Of a stretch of 64,000 nt of DNA, positions 16,619 through 27,189 are shown piece by piece. Under the pieces are notes generated by a model. That model saw only the letters and a program-made list of their open reading frames with translations, was not told the origin of the DNA and did not search any database. Source of the stretch: Methanolobus sp. (GTDB taxonomy: Archaea > Halobacteriota > Methanosarcinia > Methanosarcinales > Methanosarcinaceae); assembly GCF_016278365.1 (NCBI RefSeq), contig NZ_JADQBZ010000002.1:179507-243506 (forward strand), given 5' to 3'. Each line of letters opens with the position of its first letter. Within the stretch, counting starts at the first letter, position 1. The position numbers and the translations under genes were made by a program.

Positions 16619-16972
16619 GTGATTTGCATGTATATAAAAACAAAATGTGCAACATGTGGTGAGAGATCATTTCATAACATTCGATTTAATCGAAGAAATC
16701 TTATTTTAGGCGACATAAGAATATCATGGCTTACGGATGCTGAAGTAACAGACTCCTGTACCCCCGGCGAGTTGGCAGAATCTGTCCTGCACGAGCTTGC
16801 TGATCACGTTTATAATGGGATCTCAACCCATGAGCTCTGCAAGATACTCCGGGAGAAGTTCGGTGTCCTGGAACAGTATTGTTGTGACCTGGTGCAGAAG
16901 TTAAAGATCGAGCTGGATATGTACTGTCCGGACAGGCAGCATTTGTATTATGTAGAGACAAGGCCTCCATGA
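16619..16972 (+). CDS. Hypothetical protein between prophage and CRISPR array
   Basis: Up to 117 residues; the fourth codon (MYIKTKC) may be the true start. The N-terminus has a CxxC (CATCGERSFHNI) and a second Cys pair appears near QYCCDL, so zinc binding is possible. The middle (CTPGELAESVLHELADHVY) is helical. It is downstream of the ribbon-helix-helix gene on the same strand and ends about 45 nt before the trailer end of the CRISPR array. Family not recognised. Confidence 0.5.
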   Translation: MICMYIKTKCATCGERSFHNIRFNRRNLILGDIRISWLTDAEVTDSCTPGELAESVLHELADHVYNGISTHELCKILREKFGVLEQYCCDLVQKLKIELDMYCPDRQHLYYVETRPP

Positions 16973-17017
16973 ACTTTTCAGGGTTTACCTACATTACATT
17001 TAAATGAGTGGTTTCTT

Positions 17018-18206
17018 CGGTTCATCCCCACACATGTGGGGAACTCGTATTTGCCGCTAATTGTGTAAGCATTAATTCCGGTTCATCCCCACGCGTATGG
17101 GGAACTCATTCTATAGTCTTTTTCCGCGTATATTTTCGCCGGTTCATCCCCACGCGTATGGGGAACTCCTCTGTCGGGTGTGTGTCAATCGCCACAAGAT
17201 CGGTTCATCCCCACGCGTATGGGGAACTCGAGATGGGTTAGGGCCGTGCCCGAAGGGCACCACGGTTCATCCCCACGCGTATGGGGAACTCTGTTTTTGG
17301 ATGAAGAGGCTATGCTTGTGATGCGGTTCATCCCCACGCGTATGGGGAACTCTGTCTATTGTATCGAATTTCATTTTTATAAGGCGGTTCATCCCCACGC
17401 GTATGGGGAACTCTAAGCTGAATTTAAATCATAGTTGTGTATTGTCGGTTCATCCCCACGCGTATGGGGAACTCTTTAAAGTCCCTGTTAGATGCAATCT
17501 GGTATCCGGTTCATCCCCACGCGTATGGGGAACTCTAGTCAAATCCAAATCAATAGACAACGCACCCCGGTTCATCCCCACGCGTATGGGGAACTCTCCA
17601 CTATGCAGCCTTTCGCCACTATATATGTCGGTTCATCCCCACGCGTATGGGGAACTCCGATGATCATACTCTTGTCGCTAAGGTGGTGGCGGTTCATCCC
17701 CACGCGTATGGGGAACTCTGTCGAGAAATGCATAAGACTGTTTGACAAACCGGTTCATCCCCACGCGTATGGGGAACTCGCCATGATTAAAACCCTCTGC
17801 TATTTTTCATACGGTTCATCCCCACGCGTATGGGGAACTCATTCCATCTCTGCCACTGTTCCCAGTATCAACCGGTTCATCCCCACGCGTATGGGGAACT
17901 CATTTGAACCAACTAGCGTAAAAGCAGCCCTGTCGGTTCATCCCCACGCGTATGGGGAACTCTGGATTCTCTCCGGGGTTGGAGTTCATGAATACGGTTC
18001 ATCCCCACGCGTATGGGGAACTCACACAAATAACCCAGAAGTAGAGGAAGGAAATCGGTTCATCCCCACGCGTATGGGGAACTCATGGGCGACCTCACAA
18101 GCCAGCAGATCACCGCCGGTTCATCCCCACGCGTATGGGGAACTCCGAGAACATCCTGATATTCATAGGCATGGATCCGGTTCATCCCCACGCGTATGGG
18201 GAACTC
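17018..18206 (-). CRISPR. Type I-E CRISPR array, 20 repeats, 19 spacers
   Basis: 29-bp repeats start every 61 bp (17018, 17079, 17140, 17201, 17263 and onward to 18178). In transcript orientation (minus strand) the repeat begins GAGTTCCCCATACGCG and ends GATGAACCG, close to the Escherichia coli type I-E repeat. Spacers are 32 nt except one of 33 nt (17230-17262), which contains a hairpin GTGCCC/GGGCAC. The repeat at 17018-17046 differs (CACATGT for CGCGTAT), as expected for the leader-distal end. The array follows cas2 on the same strand. Confidence 0.97.
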
Positions 18207-18343
18207 TGTGCATCTTTTATCCAACTAACAAGGAAAAAGGATTCTGCCTTCTCGATATAAACAACTTGCAGCTATTTTGCACGTATTTTTAGATAGACTT
18301 TTCTGCAAATAAACATTTAAGTGCATAGAAATCCTCTTTTACT
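18207..18343 (-). promoter_or_regulatory. CRISPR leader
   Basis: 137 nt of AT-rich sequence between the cas2 stop and the first (newest) repeat at 18206. Repeat orientation and the degenerate repeat at the far end both place the leader here. It should carry the array promoter and the site where Cas1-Cas2 adds spacers; I cannot pick out an IHF-like site, and archaea lack IHF. Confidence 0.75.
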
Positions 18344-19520
<1,177 letters not shown>

Positions 19521-19531
19521 GGATTACCACC

Positions 19532-20215
19532 TTAACGAATCGGACGCACAAGAAGCAATCCGCAGCCAAAACCTTTTGCAGGACCAATTCCCTCAAAAAG
19601 TGCCTGTTTGAACAACTCTGGATCAGTTACAGTTAAAACTCCTGTAAAGTCAATGGTGTTGAAGCTAATGTTGTGCTTGCCATTTGGCTTGTAGAACTTG
19701 TGATTACGATAACCATCTGCACGCACCTGTTCTTCATCTATTAAAAAACCGCTTTTGTCTGCTTTCTTTTGTAACCATTCAACTCCTTTTCGCTGAACAA
19801 TCTCAGAAACATACGGGCAGTTATCTTTGTCGGAACTTTCTTTTTTCATGCTAAATTTTTCATCCATCACTACATCATGACGGTGCTGTTTTCCTTTTTC
19901 GTCTCTTTTTGAGACAATTGGATTGGCTCGAAGGGAAAAAGAAAGTTCCTGCCCTGGTCTTAATGCAGGATCATACGATTTTACATTGATATCCCATACT
20001 TCAGATTCGTTCTCCGGTTCACTTTCTGATACAATATAAAAAGTCGGCAGTGTCCCGTTCGATTCCTGACGATACAAAAAGCTCCTTTCATTATCAGGTC
20101 CTTTTGAAAATAAGGACCATACCATACGGTGAATATTGTAACTGCTTCCCATGTTAGTGAAAGATTTATCTGAAACTGCTATAGGAGGGAGCAGGTTTGC
20201 CTTACTCATGTACAT
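19532..20215 (-). CDS. cas6e: Cas6e (Cse3) crRNA endoribonuclease
   Basis: 227 residues (or 225 from the second ATG). It cuts the CRISPR transcript in the repeat and stays in Cascade on the crRNA 3' hairpin. Typical features: YNIHRMVWSLFS near residue 28 with the catalytic His, the central basic loop, and the C-terminal Gly-rich motif GIGPAKGFGCGLLLVRPI. It overlaps the end of cas5 by 10 nt. Confidence 0.95.
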   Translation of the reverse strand: MYMSKANLLPPIAVSDKSFTNMGSSYNIHRMVWSLFSKGPDNERSFLYRQESNGTLPTFYIVSESEPENESEVWDINVKSYDPALRPGQELSFSLRANPIVSKRDEKGKQHRHDVVMDEKFSMKKESSDKDNCPYVSEIVQRKGVEWLQKKADKSGFLIDEEQVRADGYRNHKFYKPNGKHNISFNTIDFTGVLTVTDPELFKQALFEGIGPAKGFGCGLLLVRPIR

Positions 20216-20952
20216 GCATCTTTCCTCCAGCTAATCATTGAATAGTATTCTTTTCTGTCAGCAAACTGCCACCTTTTCCGGCTCAGTACTTCATCGCGGC
20301 GGGAAACGCTATGCTCATGAGAAACTTCCTCATCCGGATCATCCCAATAGAACCGGCAACTTCTGACATCAATAAGTCTTCCGATAAACGCATCATCCTT
20401 AAACTCGGCATTTACAATTGCCTCCTTCATAGTGGGAGCAGATATGATCATAGGATCGAGTGGAAGTGCTACAGTACAGGACTTCCTCCCAAGATACATC
20501 GAGAATGAAGGCTCTTTAATAGCATTTGCAAGCATTTCAAGCGAATAAGGAGGATTCTCTTTCCTTGAAGAAAGAATTACAGTGTAAAGACCATCGCAGT
20601 AATAGTCACGAGTGGAAAGAATGGTGTTCAATTCCTCCTTGGGAACAGATAGCTCATCCTTTCTGGTCAAAAATATCTTCCTGTTCCTGCCTGTACCTGC
20701 AGAAGGGACCTGAGAAGTATGGTAGTCACGAAGCATAAAACCTGGTGAGTTTATGAGAACTCCGTAATTGTAGCCAGAAGCCAGTTCAAGCTGTTTTTCC
20801 TCTTCATCTCTGCGAATTCCCAATGCTGCTGCAAGAAGGCCCAATATTGCTGATTTAGAGGGGTGATCAAAAGTAGGCCTGTAAGAACCTACCGCAATGT
20901 CACCCCAGGAAGCCATTGGACCGTACAGTCGAAAAATTAAATAATTATCCAA
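20206..20952 (-). CDS. cas5e: Cas5e Cascade subunit
   Basis: 248 residues. The Cas5e N-terminus is typical: LIFRLYGPMASWGDIAVGSYR, then PTFDHPSKSAILGLLAAALG. It caps the 5' handle of the crRNA in Cascade. Its C-terminal part contains SRRDEVLSRKRWQFADRKEY, common in I-E members. It lies 20 nt after cas7 and overlaps cas6e. Confidence 0.95.
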   Translation of the reverse strand: MDNYLIFRLYGPMASWGDIAVGSYRPTFDHPSKSAILGLLAAALGIRRDEEEKQLELASGYNYGVLINSPGFMLRDYHTSQVPSAGTGRNRKIFLTRKDELSVPKEELNTILSTRDYYCDGLYTVILSSRKENPPYSLEMLANAIKEPSFSMYLGRKSCTVALPLDPMIISAPTMKEAIVNAEFKDDAFIGRLIDVRSCRFYWDDPDEEVSHEHSVSRRDEVLSRKRWQFADRKEYYSMISWRKDACT

Positions 20953-20972
20953 GCTAATCGACTCCTGTACAT

Positions 20973-22079
20973 CTAATTGACCACAAAGTTCAGCATTTCA
21001 TCCAATGAGCCTTCACCTGTGTAGGCGTTCATATCCATACTATTTTCACAGCAGCCACCGTATACTTTTATCATATTTTGGTTTGTCTGTTTGAGAGCAT
21101 CTATAGCACTTTTCAACATGCTCCTTCCTCTGACGGGCTCCAGGTACGAAACCGAGAGAGAACGAGGCTGTTGCTTACCTTTTTCTAGCATCATGTAAGA
21201 TGCATAAGCTCTGGATGCAAAACTATTCTGCTTTCCTGTCGGAGATACTTTTGCCATTGCCTCAACCAGTGCACACAAAGCCTTCTTTGCAAGTTCTTTA
21301 TCTCCACCAAGATTGCGCTCCAGAAGTTCGCAGTCTACACAGACATAAATATAGAAAAGACCGGAGGCAAACTCTGTTTCGCCAAGGTGACCTGAACCCA
21401 TGTCATCTTCACCTCTGTTCAAATCATCCACTGCTGTGAAGAAATCATCTTCAACTGCAACTTCATTTGTGGTAATGGCATGAGAAACCTGTACTGCCGC
21501 CTCGGTATTGAATTTGGTATTGGATGCAAGCATACGGCCAAACATGGCAATGTCTACAGCAGTGTGCTTCTGCCTCAAAAGATCAAGATCATCTTTTGAA
21601 GGAGCGCTTTTGCATGACGAAATTTTAGCAATAAGCTGATCTATTGCTGATATCTCTTCAGGGCTGAAATGAGCCAGCTGCTCTATCTCAAGGCCGGTTA
21701 AGGAATCTTCACTGTCCTTTTTGGATTTGCCAAAGACACCTGCAATTGATCTGGACCATTCCCTTGCATCTTTTTCAGATACCAGCGGGTTGACAGGAAA
21801 TGAATTATCTTTGCAGTCCAGAATATCCGCCAAATTGAAGCCTGTTGTCAGAGCCTTATAGACACTGGGCCCCATGCCCTTTGTGCGGATACCGATGTGT
21901 CCACTAAGGCTTTCTTTGAAGATATCTGATGTTCTCCAGGCCCTTTTAAGACTTTGTGAAGATACCCTTAACCTTTGAGTTCCCCCCATTACGGCAGTCT
22001 TTGGTCTTCCCAGATCATCCCGGTTAAGATTGGATGGGGGATACGATACAAGTGTGTGTATTTGTACGAATTTTGTCAT
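20973..22079 (-). CDS. cas7e: Cas7e (Cse4) Cascade backbone subunit
   Basis: 368 residues. The start has the family pattern: IQIHTL-like VQIHTLVSYPPSNLNRDDLG, then KTAVMGGTQRLRVSSQSLKRAWR. Six copies normally form the crRNA-binding backbone. Also visible are FGRMLA and TTNEVAVEDDFFTAVDD, a segment typical of Cse4. It lies between cse2 (18-nt gap) and cas5. Confidence 0.96.
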   Translation of the reverse strand: MTKFVQIHTLVSYPPSNLNRDDLGRPKTAVMGGTQRLRVSSQSLKRAWRTSDIFKESLSGHIGIRTKGMGPSVYKALTTGFNLADILDCKDNSFPVNPLVSEKDAREWSRSIAGVFGKSKKDSEDSLTGLEIEQLAHFSPEEISAIDQLIAKISSCKSAPSKDDLDLLRQKHTAVDIAMFGRMLASNTKFNTEAAVQVSHAITTNEVAVEDDFFTAVDDLNRGEDDMGSGHLGETEFASGLFYIYVCVDCELLERNLGGDKELAKKALCALVEAMAKVSPTGKQNSFASRAYASYMMLEKGKQQPRSLSVSYLEPVRGRSMLKSAIDALKQTNQNMIKVYGGCCENSMDMNAYTGEGSLDEMLNFVVN

Positions 22080-22097
22080 CTTTTTTCCTCCTGAGTT

Positions 22098-22601
22098 CTA
22101 ACGTTTACTTTCAGATGCTTTCTCATAGTAGCTATAAGCCCATTCTTTCTTTGTGTAATCATTCCACCAGTAGAGACCAGTTGCAAGATTGCAGGCATTG
22201 ACACTTCCATCCATCAGTTTAACAATCCGAACGATCGAGTTGAACAATTCCTCTTTATCTTTGATTTTCAACAATCTCTTAAACCTTAGACTGCTAATCT
22301 GCGGATTTGAATCATCTTTCATGCTCGCCATCTGAGCAGCAAACGACTCCCCTCCCTGATGATTTTTTACGTTAGCCAATACTCCAGCAATCAATGCAAC
22401 AGAATCGCGGTTTCCAAAACCAAGCTTATTCATAGTAAGCCAGAGTTTGTGGTAAGCTGGATTGAACACTATGTCCACTGTATTATGGCATCTGCGAAGA
22501 GCAGCCCTATCTCCCCGGTTATTATCCAAATCCTTCCACCATGTAAGCAAAACCCCACATGCTTCGGGATTCCTATCCAATGAATTTTTGTTTATTACCA
22601 A
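22098..22601 (-). CDS. cse2: Cse2 (Cas11) small Cascade subunit
   Basis: 167 residues, helical and basic. Features of Cse2: a tryptophan-containing start (LLTWWKDLDNNRGDRAALRRC), SLRFKRLLKI, and a C-terminus with CNLATGLYWWNDYTKKEWAYSYY split over two motifs. As a dimer it lines the belly of Cascade and stabilises the R-loop. It lies between cse1 (45-nt gap) and cas7. Confidence 0.94.
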   Translation of the reverse strand: MVINKNSLDRNPEACGVLLTWWKDLDNNRGDRAALRRCHNTVDIVFNPAYHKLWLTMNKLGFGNRDSVALIAGVLANVKNHQGGESFAAQMASMKDDSNPQISSLRFKRLLKIKDKEELFNSIVRIVKLMDGSVNACNLATGLYWWNDYTKKEWAYSYYEKASESKR

Positions 22602-22646
22602 TTCTAATCACCTTTCTGAAGTACAGTTGTAGTTACGAATGAACAT

Positions 22647-24218
22647 CTATTCTTTTGAGTTAGGCAATCCCAGAGTTTCCCTTATTTTCTTACCACCTTC
22701 TGAATTGTATCTTCTAAGATCTCTGCGAGCTATAGCCACTTTTTCGGGATCAACTACACTTAGCTGCATGGATTGAGAATATTCATCATACAATTTTACA
22801 GATACCTTTGATAGTGTCCGTACCCATTGAATTTTTAAATCCGCAACATCGGGGTTGTTTTCCAACTCTTGGATTAATTTATTCAAGACCCTGTAGAATT
22901 CAGGCTCGGTATCATGCCAGAAACGCGAATCGATAAAAGACATGTCACCTTTAATAGAATTGTCCTTAAATAGTGCCTGTTTGATACAGCTTCGGGTGTT
23001 GTACCCTATAATCTCAGCAGTCTTTACCAATTGAGATATGACAGATTCATACGAGAGTCTTATCTGATCAGGAACATTGAACAAAGGCATGGTATTTTCA
23101 TACCAGCAACGAACTTTCATGTTATCGAAATCATAGCCAAATGTCCATAATTGAGGAGGATATTGGAAAACATCGTCTAGTTTGACAAGGTCTTGCTGCT
23201 TGTTAATAAACTTTTCAAGTGCTAGAGATGGATGCTGACCTCTTTCGGGATCGTTTTGAACAAGACCCAGCCAGTGACGATAAGTTATTCCTCCTGGCTG
23301 TGGGTGCCTTGGTAATAGGGCATCTTTAGTTTCACTATGAGGACTCAAAACATGACACCACCCTCCCTCATAGTTAATTCCATAATTCTTCGTAATGTAA
23401 TCGGAAACAAGTCCATCAGAACTACAGCCGCACACGTCACAGAATCCTTCTTTAATATTATCAAAGTCAAGACTGATTCGACGTGGCATCCCCCAATACA
23501 TCTGTTTTGGGTTTACATCCATAGGAGTTGTTTCCATCCCTTTTTTTTCACTTGTACGAGTAGGCTTCATCCAAGGAAAAATATCGCCGATTTGAGTTTT
23601 ACTAACATCTCCTAATCTTTCAAAGTTTTCTTCAGTGATGACATTTAACCATATAGTTTGCCAGAGATTATTTCCTAGAACCAATGTTGTTAGTGGTCCT
23701 CCGCCTCGAAGGGAGGTACGATGACCTTGTCCACCAGAAGGTGCATTTAATTGCAGATTAAACAGTGCAGTTGCACAACACGGAATACACATTTTTGAGA
23801 TATAATCTCTTTTTATGAAATGATCCGTGTTATCTTTCAGAGTTTTCTCACCTGGCATCTCCATTAACAACGCTTCCACACGGTTCTCAACCCCTTCAAA
23901 CGATTCATAATCCTGCATAAAACGTTCATTTTCCCCATCCAGATTGAAAGCATCAGATACTTCCTCAAACATAACATGCAAATCATCTGTTTTTGGCGGA
24001 TTGGTGAAATATTTTCTCCAACCTCTTTCATTTCTTGGAGACATTATGGTTTGTGCCAGGCCAATCAGGAACTGGATTAGGGAACCGTTAAAATCCGGAC
24101 GTGATGCAGCCAGTGAAATAACCGGATTTGAATCTAGTTCATCAGTAATCTCCCATGGAGCTATTTTCTCCTTTTTGCCGTCCTGCCTTTTTACCCATAT
24201 CCACTTTTCATTAATCAA
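22647..24218 (-). CDS. cse1: Cse1 (Cas8e) PAM-recognising large subunit
   Basis: 523 residues. The beginning (INEKWIWVKRQDGKKEKIAPWEI) and the zinc-coordinating region (CIPCCATALFN at about 138; CDVCGCSSDG at about 260) are typical of archaeal and bacterial Cse1. It reads the PAM, opens the duplex and recruits Cas3. It follows cas3 with a 24-nt gap. Confidence 0.95.
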   Translation of the reverse strand: MINEKWIWVKRQDGKKEKIAPWEITDELDSNPVISLAASRPDFNGSLIQFLIGLAQTIMSPRNERGWRKYFTNPPKTDDLHVMFEEVSDAFNLDGENERFMQDYESFEGVENRVEALLMEMPGEKTLKDNTDHFIKRDYISKMCIPCCATALFNLQLNAPSGGQGHRTSLRGGGPLTTLVLGNNLWQTIWLNVITEENFERLGDVSKTQIGDIFPWMKPTRTSEKKGMETTPMDVNPKQMYWGMPRRISLDFDNIKEGFCDVCGCSSDGLVSDYITKNYGINYEGGWCHVLSPHSETKDALLPRHPQPGGITYRHWLGLVQNDPERGQHPSLALEKFINKQQDLVKLDDVFQYPPQLWTFGYDFDNMKVRCWYENTMPLFNVPDQIRLSYESVISQLVKTAEIIGYNTRSCIKQALFKDNSIKGDMSFIDSRFWHDTEPEFYRVLNKLIQELENNPDVADLKIQWVRTLSKVSVKLYDEYSQSMQLSVVDPEKVAIARRDLRRYNSEGGKKIRETLGLPNSKE

Positions 24219-24242
24219 GTTAAAAACCGTGTTATCACCAGC

Positions 24243-26993
24243 CTATTCTTTATTTATTCTAAGACCAATTTCTGAATTGTACGTTAACAATACTTGTTTT
24301 TTGTATTTGTTCAATGCAGAACCTTTCCAATTGATTCCATCGTCGGAAAACATAGGAATCAATAAACTCCATTTACCTTTGTCCTTCATCGAATCCTTAG
24401 ATTTCTCTATTAACCCGTTCATTTCCTTGCCATAATCATCCACATACCTTATACGGCCACCACTGACGCTTAATTGACTCATATCCCATGAATGACCTTC
24501 AGAAAAAAACATGGGAACAAGAACTCCATTTTCAACTCTTAAAAGGCGAATAGTCACTGATTCTCCAAGGCGGGTAGGAATTACAACATCATCCAGCCAC
24601 TGAGTACCTGAGCGCACGTAACCCTGCGACAGATTAAGGGATTTGAAATTAGCCATTGACGTTTGTGCCATTGCTTCCCCGTATGCCTTTTCGTCAAGAG
24701 CTTTCAGTTTTTCCGGGACCTTTTCGCTTGCATTTTCACCAAAAACACCTTCTATGAAATGTCTGCTTTCATCAGGCACTTTGAAACTTCCATGTTCAGA
24801 AAGCAGATGAGCCGTAAGCCACAACTGGCCGTGTGACTGGTAAACATGTGCTCCCTTTGGGAACATATCAGAGTACCAATCTTTTGAGACCAGATCTGTC
24901 AGTTTAGGCGAGAGGATTCCAAGAACGGGAGTGCCCCTTTCTTCATGCTCACCAATAGCACCGTTTGTATCACGGCAATGGCGCTGCAAACGTCCAGCCC
25001 GCTGAAAAACAAGATCAATAGGAACTAGATCCGTAACCATATAATCAAAATCAAGATCTAATGATTGCTCTACAACCTGAGTGGCAATCAGTACCTTGCT
25101 TCTGCGCTCCTGAACACCACTTGTTTTTCCAAACGAATTAAGAACTTCATTCTCAATCTTCAGGCGATCACCCATTGCATATCTTGCATGGAAAAGGATT
25201 ACTGAATCTGTCCCTAGTAAAGATACAAGCCTGTTACAGGATTCAATTGCATCGTCTACAGTGTTGCGTATCCAACAACTGCATTTTCCTTCAGCAGAAC
25301 ACGACACAAGTTTGTCGATTACTGCAGATTCATCATTGAAAAGCTCAACATTTACGGTACGTCCGGTTCCTTCACGAGATTCTATTTTTGTCTCAGAAAA
25401 ACCGGATTCGCAAACGTGTGTCAGGAGAGGATATTCTTCTTTTGAAATCCCCTCTATCGAGCATCCCAAACCTTTACAAAAATGAGATGCCAACTCTCTG
25501 CGGTGCTTTATTGGTAGTGTGGCGGAGAGAAGAATTGCACTTCCACCCATTGATGCGTGGAACTCTAAAAGGGTACATAGAATTCTGTGCATATAGGGAT
25601 CATATGCATGGACTTCATCAACAATCAAAACGTTACGCGACAAGCCCAGCAATCTTAGAGACTGGTGATTTGAAGGTAGGACACCCATCAAAGCTTGGTC
25701 AATGGTCCCTACTCCTACATCAGCAAGTAAAGCTTTTTTACGGCTGTCAGCTATCCAAGCTGAACACTGGGCAGAAACCGTTTCATCTTCTTGCGAAAAG
25801 TTCCCCCGATCACTTTGAGAACTCCTAGTGCCAATAGATTTACTAAATACACCTGACAAATGGCTTTGACCATGTGCAAGCACCAATGAAGGAAAAGAAT
25901 CGGGTCCATACAAGTTATTATAAAGATTCGCTAATCTTCCGTACATAGCATTCGATGTTGCCATTGTTGGTAGGCCGAAGTAAATTCCATTCTCTATGCC
26001 TTGCATCATTATTCTATGAGCTAAACATAAAGCTGACTCGGTTTTCCCGCTGCCTGTAATATCTTCCAATATGAAAAGCTGGGCACAATCAGCAATAAGA
26101 CAGTTAGATACATATTCTTGCATCGGACTGGGGACTTCAATCTCTGGAAATAGCGTGTTAATTCCTGAATTTGGCGATACTAACGATGGAAGAATACCTG
26201 AGTCTGAAAGTGCTTTTTCTGCCGATGGCAAAGCATGTTCTTTCCAATACTCCTCTAATGGAATGAATTCGGATAAATACTTGAAGTGTTCGTTTGAAGA
26301 ACCTATCCAATCACTTACAATCACGATACCTGCGAGTAACCAAGAAGTAATTTTGAATGCAGCCTCTATATCCTCAAACTCATATCCATAACCATCCGAA
26401 CTTGAAAAAACATCGAATGCATTTTTTAGTAGGAGGGAAGATGTTTTTTTTATAAATGAACCTGCCATGTCGAGATCTTCTTCAGTGAATAAATCATTTT
26501 GATTTATTGAGAGACCATTGTTCATGTTTTTTGGAGGGTTTCCATGATGACCAGTTGTGGAAGTAATCCATGGAGTTAATAGGTCATTCCAATCATAGGA
26601 ATCAAAAGAAGTTTTGTCAAGACAAAGCCAATTTTCATCCCATATTTTATCCCATAGTGCTTTCCACAAGTAGGAGCCCATGCTATCATGGCGAAGACTA
26701 TAACTTCTTGTACTGTCGTGTCCTCTAAGATTGACTAATAACTCCGGCTGAAGATTTTGAAATCGTTCTGAGAATTTGCCAATATCATGGATTGCAAGGT
26801 AAAAAGATACCAAAGAAATGATTTGTTCATCATCCAATGGAAGATGTTCTTTCAGTTTTTTAAGGAGAAGAGGGTCTTTTCTCAACAAAAGATTACCTGA
26901 AGCAGCTACATCCAAGCAGTGGTATACCAACAAATGATAACGTCGATCCGCAGAATTCTTTGCAGTATCGGTTTTTCCCCAGTTTTTATACAT
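24243..26993 (-). CDS. cas3: Cas3 HD nuclease-helicase
   Basis: About 916 residues from the ATG at 26993 (GGTGA upstream). The N-terminal HD nuclease domain has HCLD at about 25-28 and HDIGKF at about 69. The helicase follows: Walker A DITGSGKTES near 314, DEVHAYD near 461, SATLP, RHGM-like ILFHARYAM, VVEQSLDLDFD and RAGRLQRH. It degrades target DNA after Cascade binding. It is the first gene of the cas operon, and its promoter lies in the 196-nt divergent region shared with the CARF-HTH gene. Confidence 0.96.
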   Translation of the reverse strand: MYKNWGKTDTAKNSADRRYHLLVYHCLDVAASGNLLLRKDPLLLKKLKEHLPLDDEQIISLVSFYLAIHDIGKFSERFQNLQPELLVNLRGHDSTRSYSLRHDSMGSYLWKALWDKIWDENWLCLDKTSFDSYDWNDLLTPWITSTTGHHGNPPKNMNNGLSINQNDLFTEEDLDMAGSFIKKTSSLLLKNAFDVFSSSDGYGYEFEDIEAAFKITSWLLAGIVIVSDWIGSSNEHFKYLSEFIPLEEYWKEHALPSAEKALSDSGILPSLVSPNSGINTLFPEIEVPSPMQEYVSNCLIADCAQLFILEDITGSGKTESALCLAHRIMMQGIENGIYFGLPTMATSNAMYGRLANLYNNLYGPDSFPSLVLAHGQSHLSGVFSKSIGTRSSQSDRGNFSQEDETVSAQCSAWIADSRKKALLADVGVGTIDQALMGVLPSNHQSLRLLGLSRNVLIVDEVHAYDPYMHRILCTLLEFHASMGGSAILLSATLPIKHRRELASHFCKGLGCSIEGISKEEYPLLTHVCESGFSETKIESREGTGRTVNVELFNDESAVIDKLVSCSAEGKCSCWIRNTVDDAIESCNRLVSLLGTDSVILFHARYAMGDRLKIENEVLNSFGKTSGVQERRSKVLIATQVVEQSLDLDFDYMVTDLVPIDLVFQRAGRLQRHCRDTNGAIGEHEERGTPVLGILSPKLTDLVSKDWYSDMFPKGAHVYQSHGQLWLTAHLLSEHGSFKVPDESRHFIEGVFGENASEKVPEKLKALDEKAYGEAMAQTSMANFKSLNLSQGYVRSGTQWLDDVVIPTRLGESVTIRLLRVENGVLVPMFFSEGHSWDMSQLSVSGGRIRYVDDYGKEMNGLIEKSKDSMKDKGKWSLLIPMFSDDGINWKGSALNKYKKQVLLTYNSEIGLRINKE

Positions 26994-27002
26994 TGTCACC
27001 AA

Positions 27003-27189
27003 CCATATTAGATATTGTGGATTGTAGTCTATTAAATGGCTTATTAGATTAAATATTTAACAATAGCAATACTGTATACCCCTAATATATACTTTGCTAT
27101 ACTTGCTCTAAACAGTGACACATACAAACCTACTTATCACTACATATACCACTCACAAATATATAGTACCTATACGATATTATCATACA
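27003..27189. promoter_or_regulatory. Divergent promoter between cas3 and the CARF-HTH gene
   Basis: 187 nt of AT-rich sequence. A TATA-like stretch (about 27157-27165) lies 25-30 nt before the rightward ATG, suggesting a leaderless mRNA. The word TATAC recurs at 27075, 27088, 27098, 27144 and 27171. These could be regulator contact points or simply promoter composition. Confidence 0.45.

Noticed and set aside
17008-18292. Several long frames across the CRISPR array with repeated VHPHAYGEL or FIPTRMGNS peptides
   Set aside because: They are translations of the 29-bp repeats and have no ribosome site or family.
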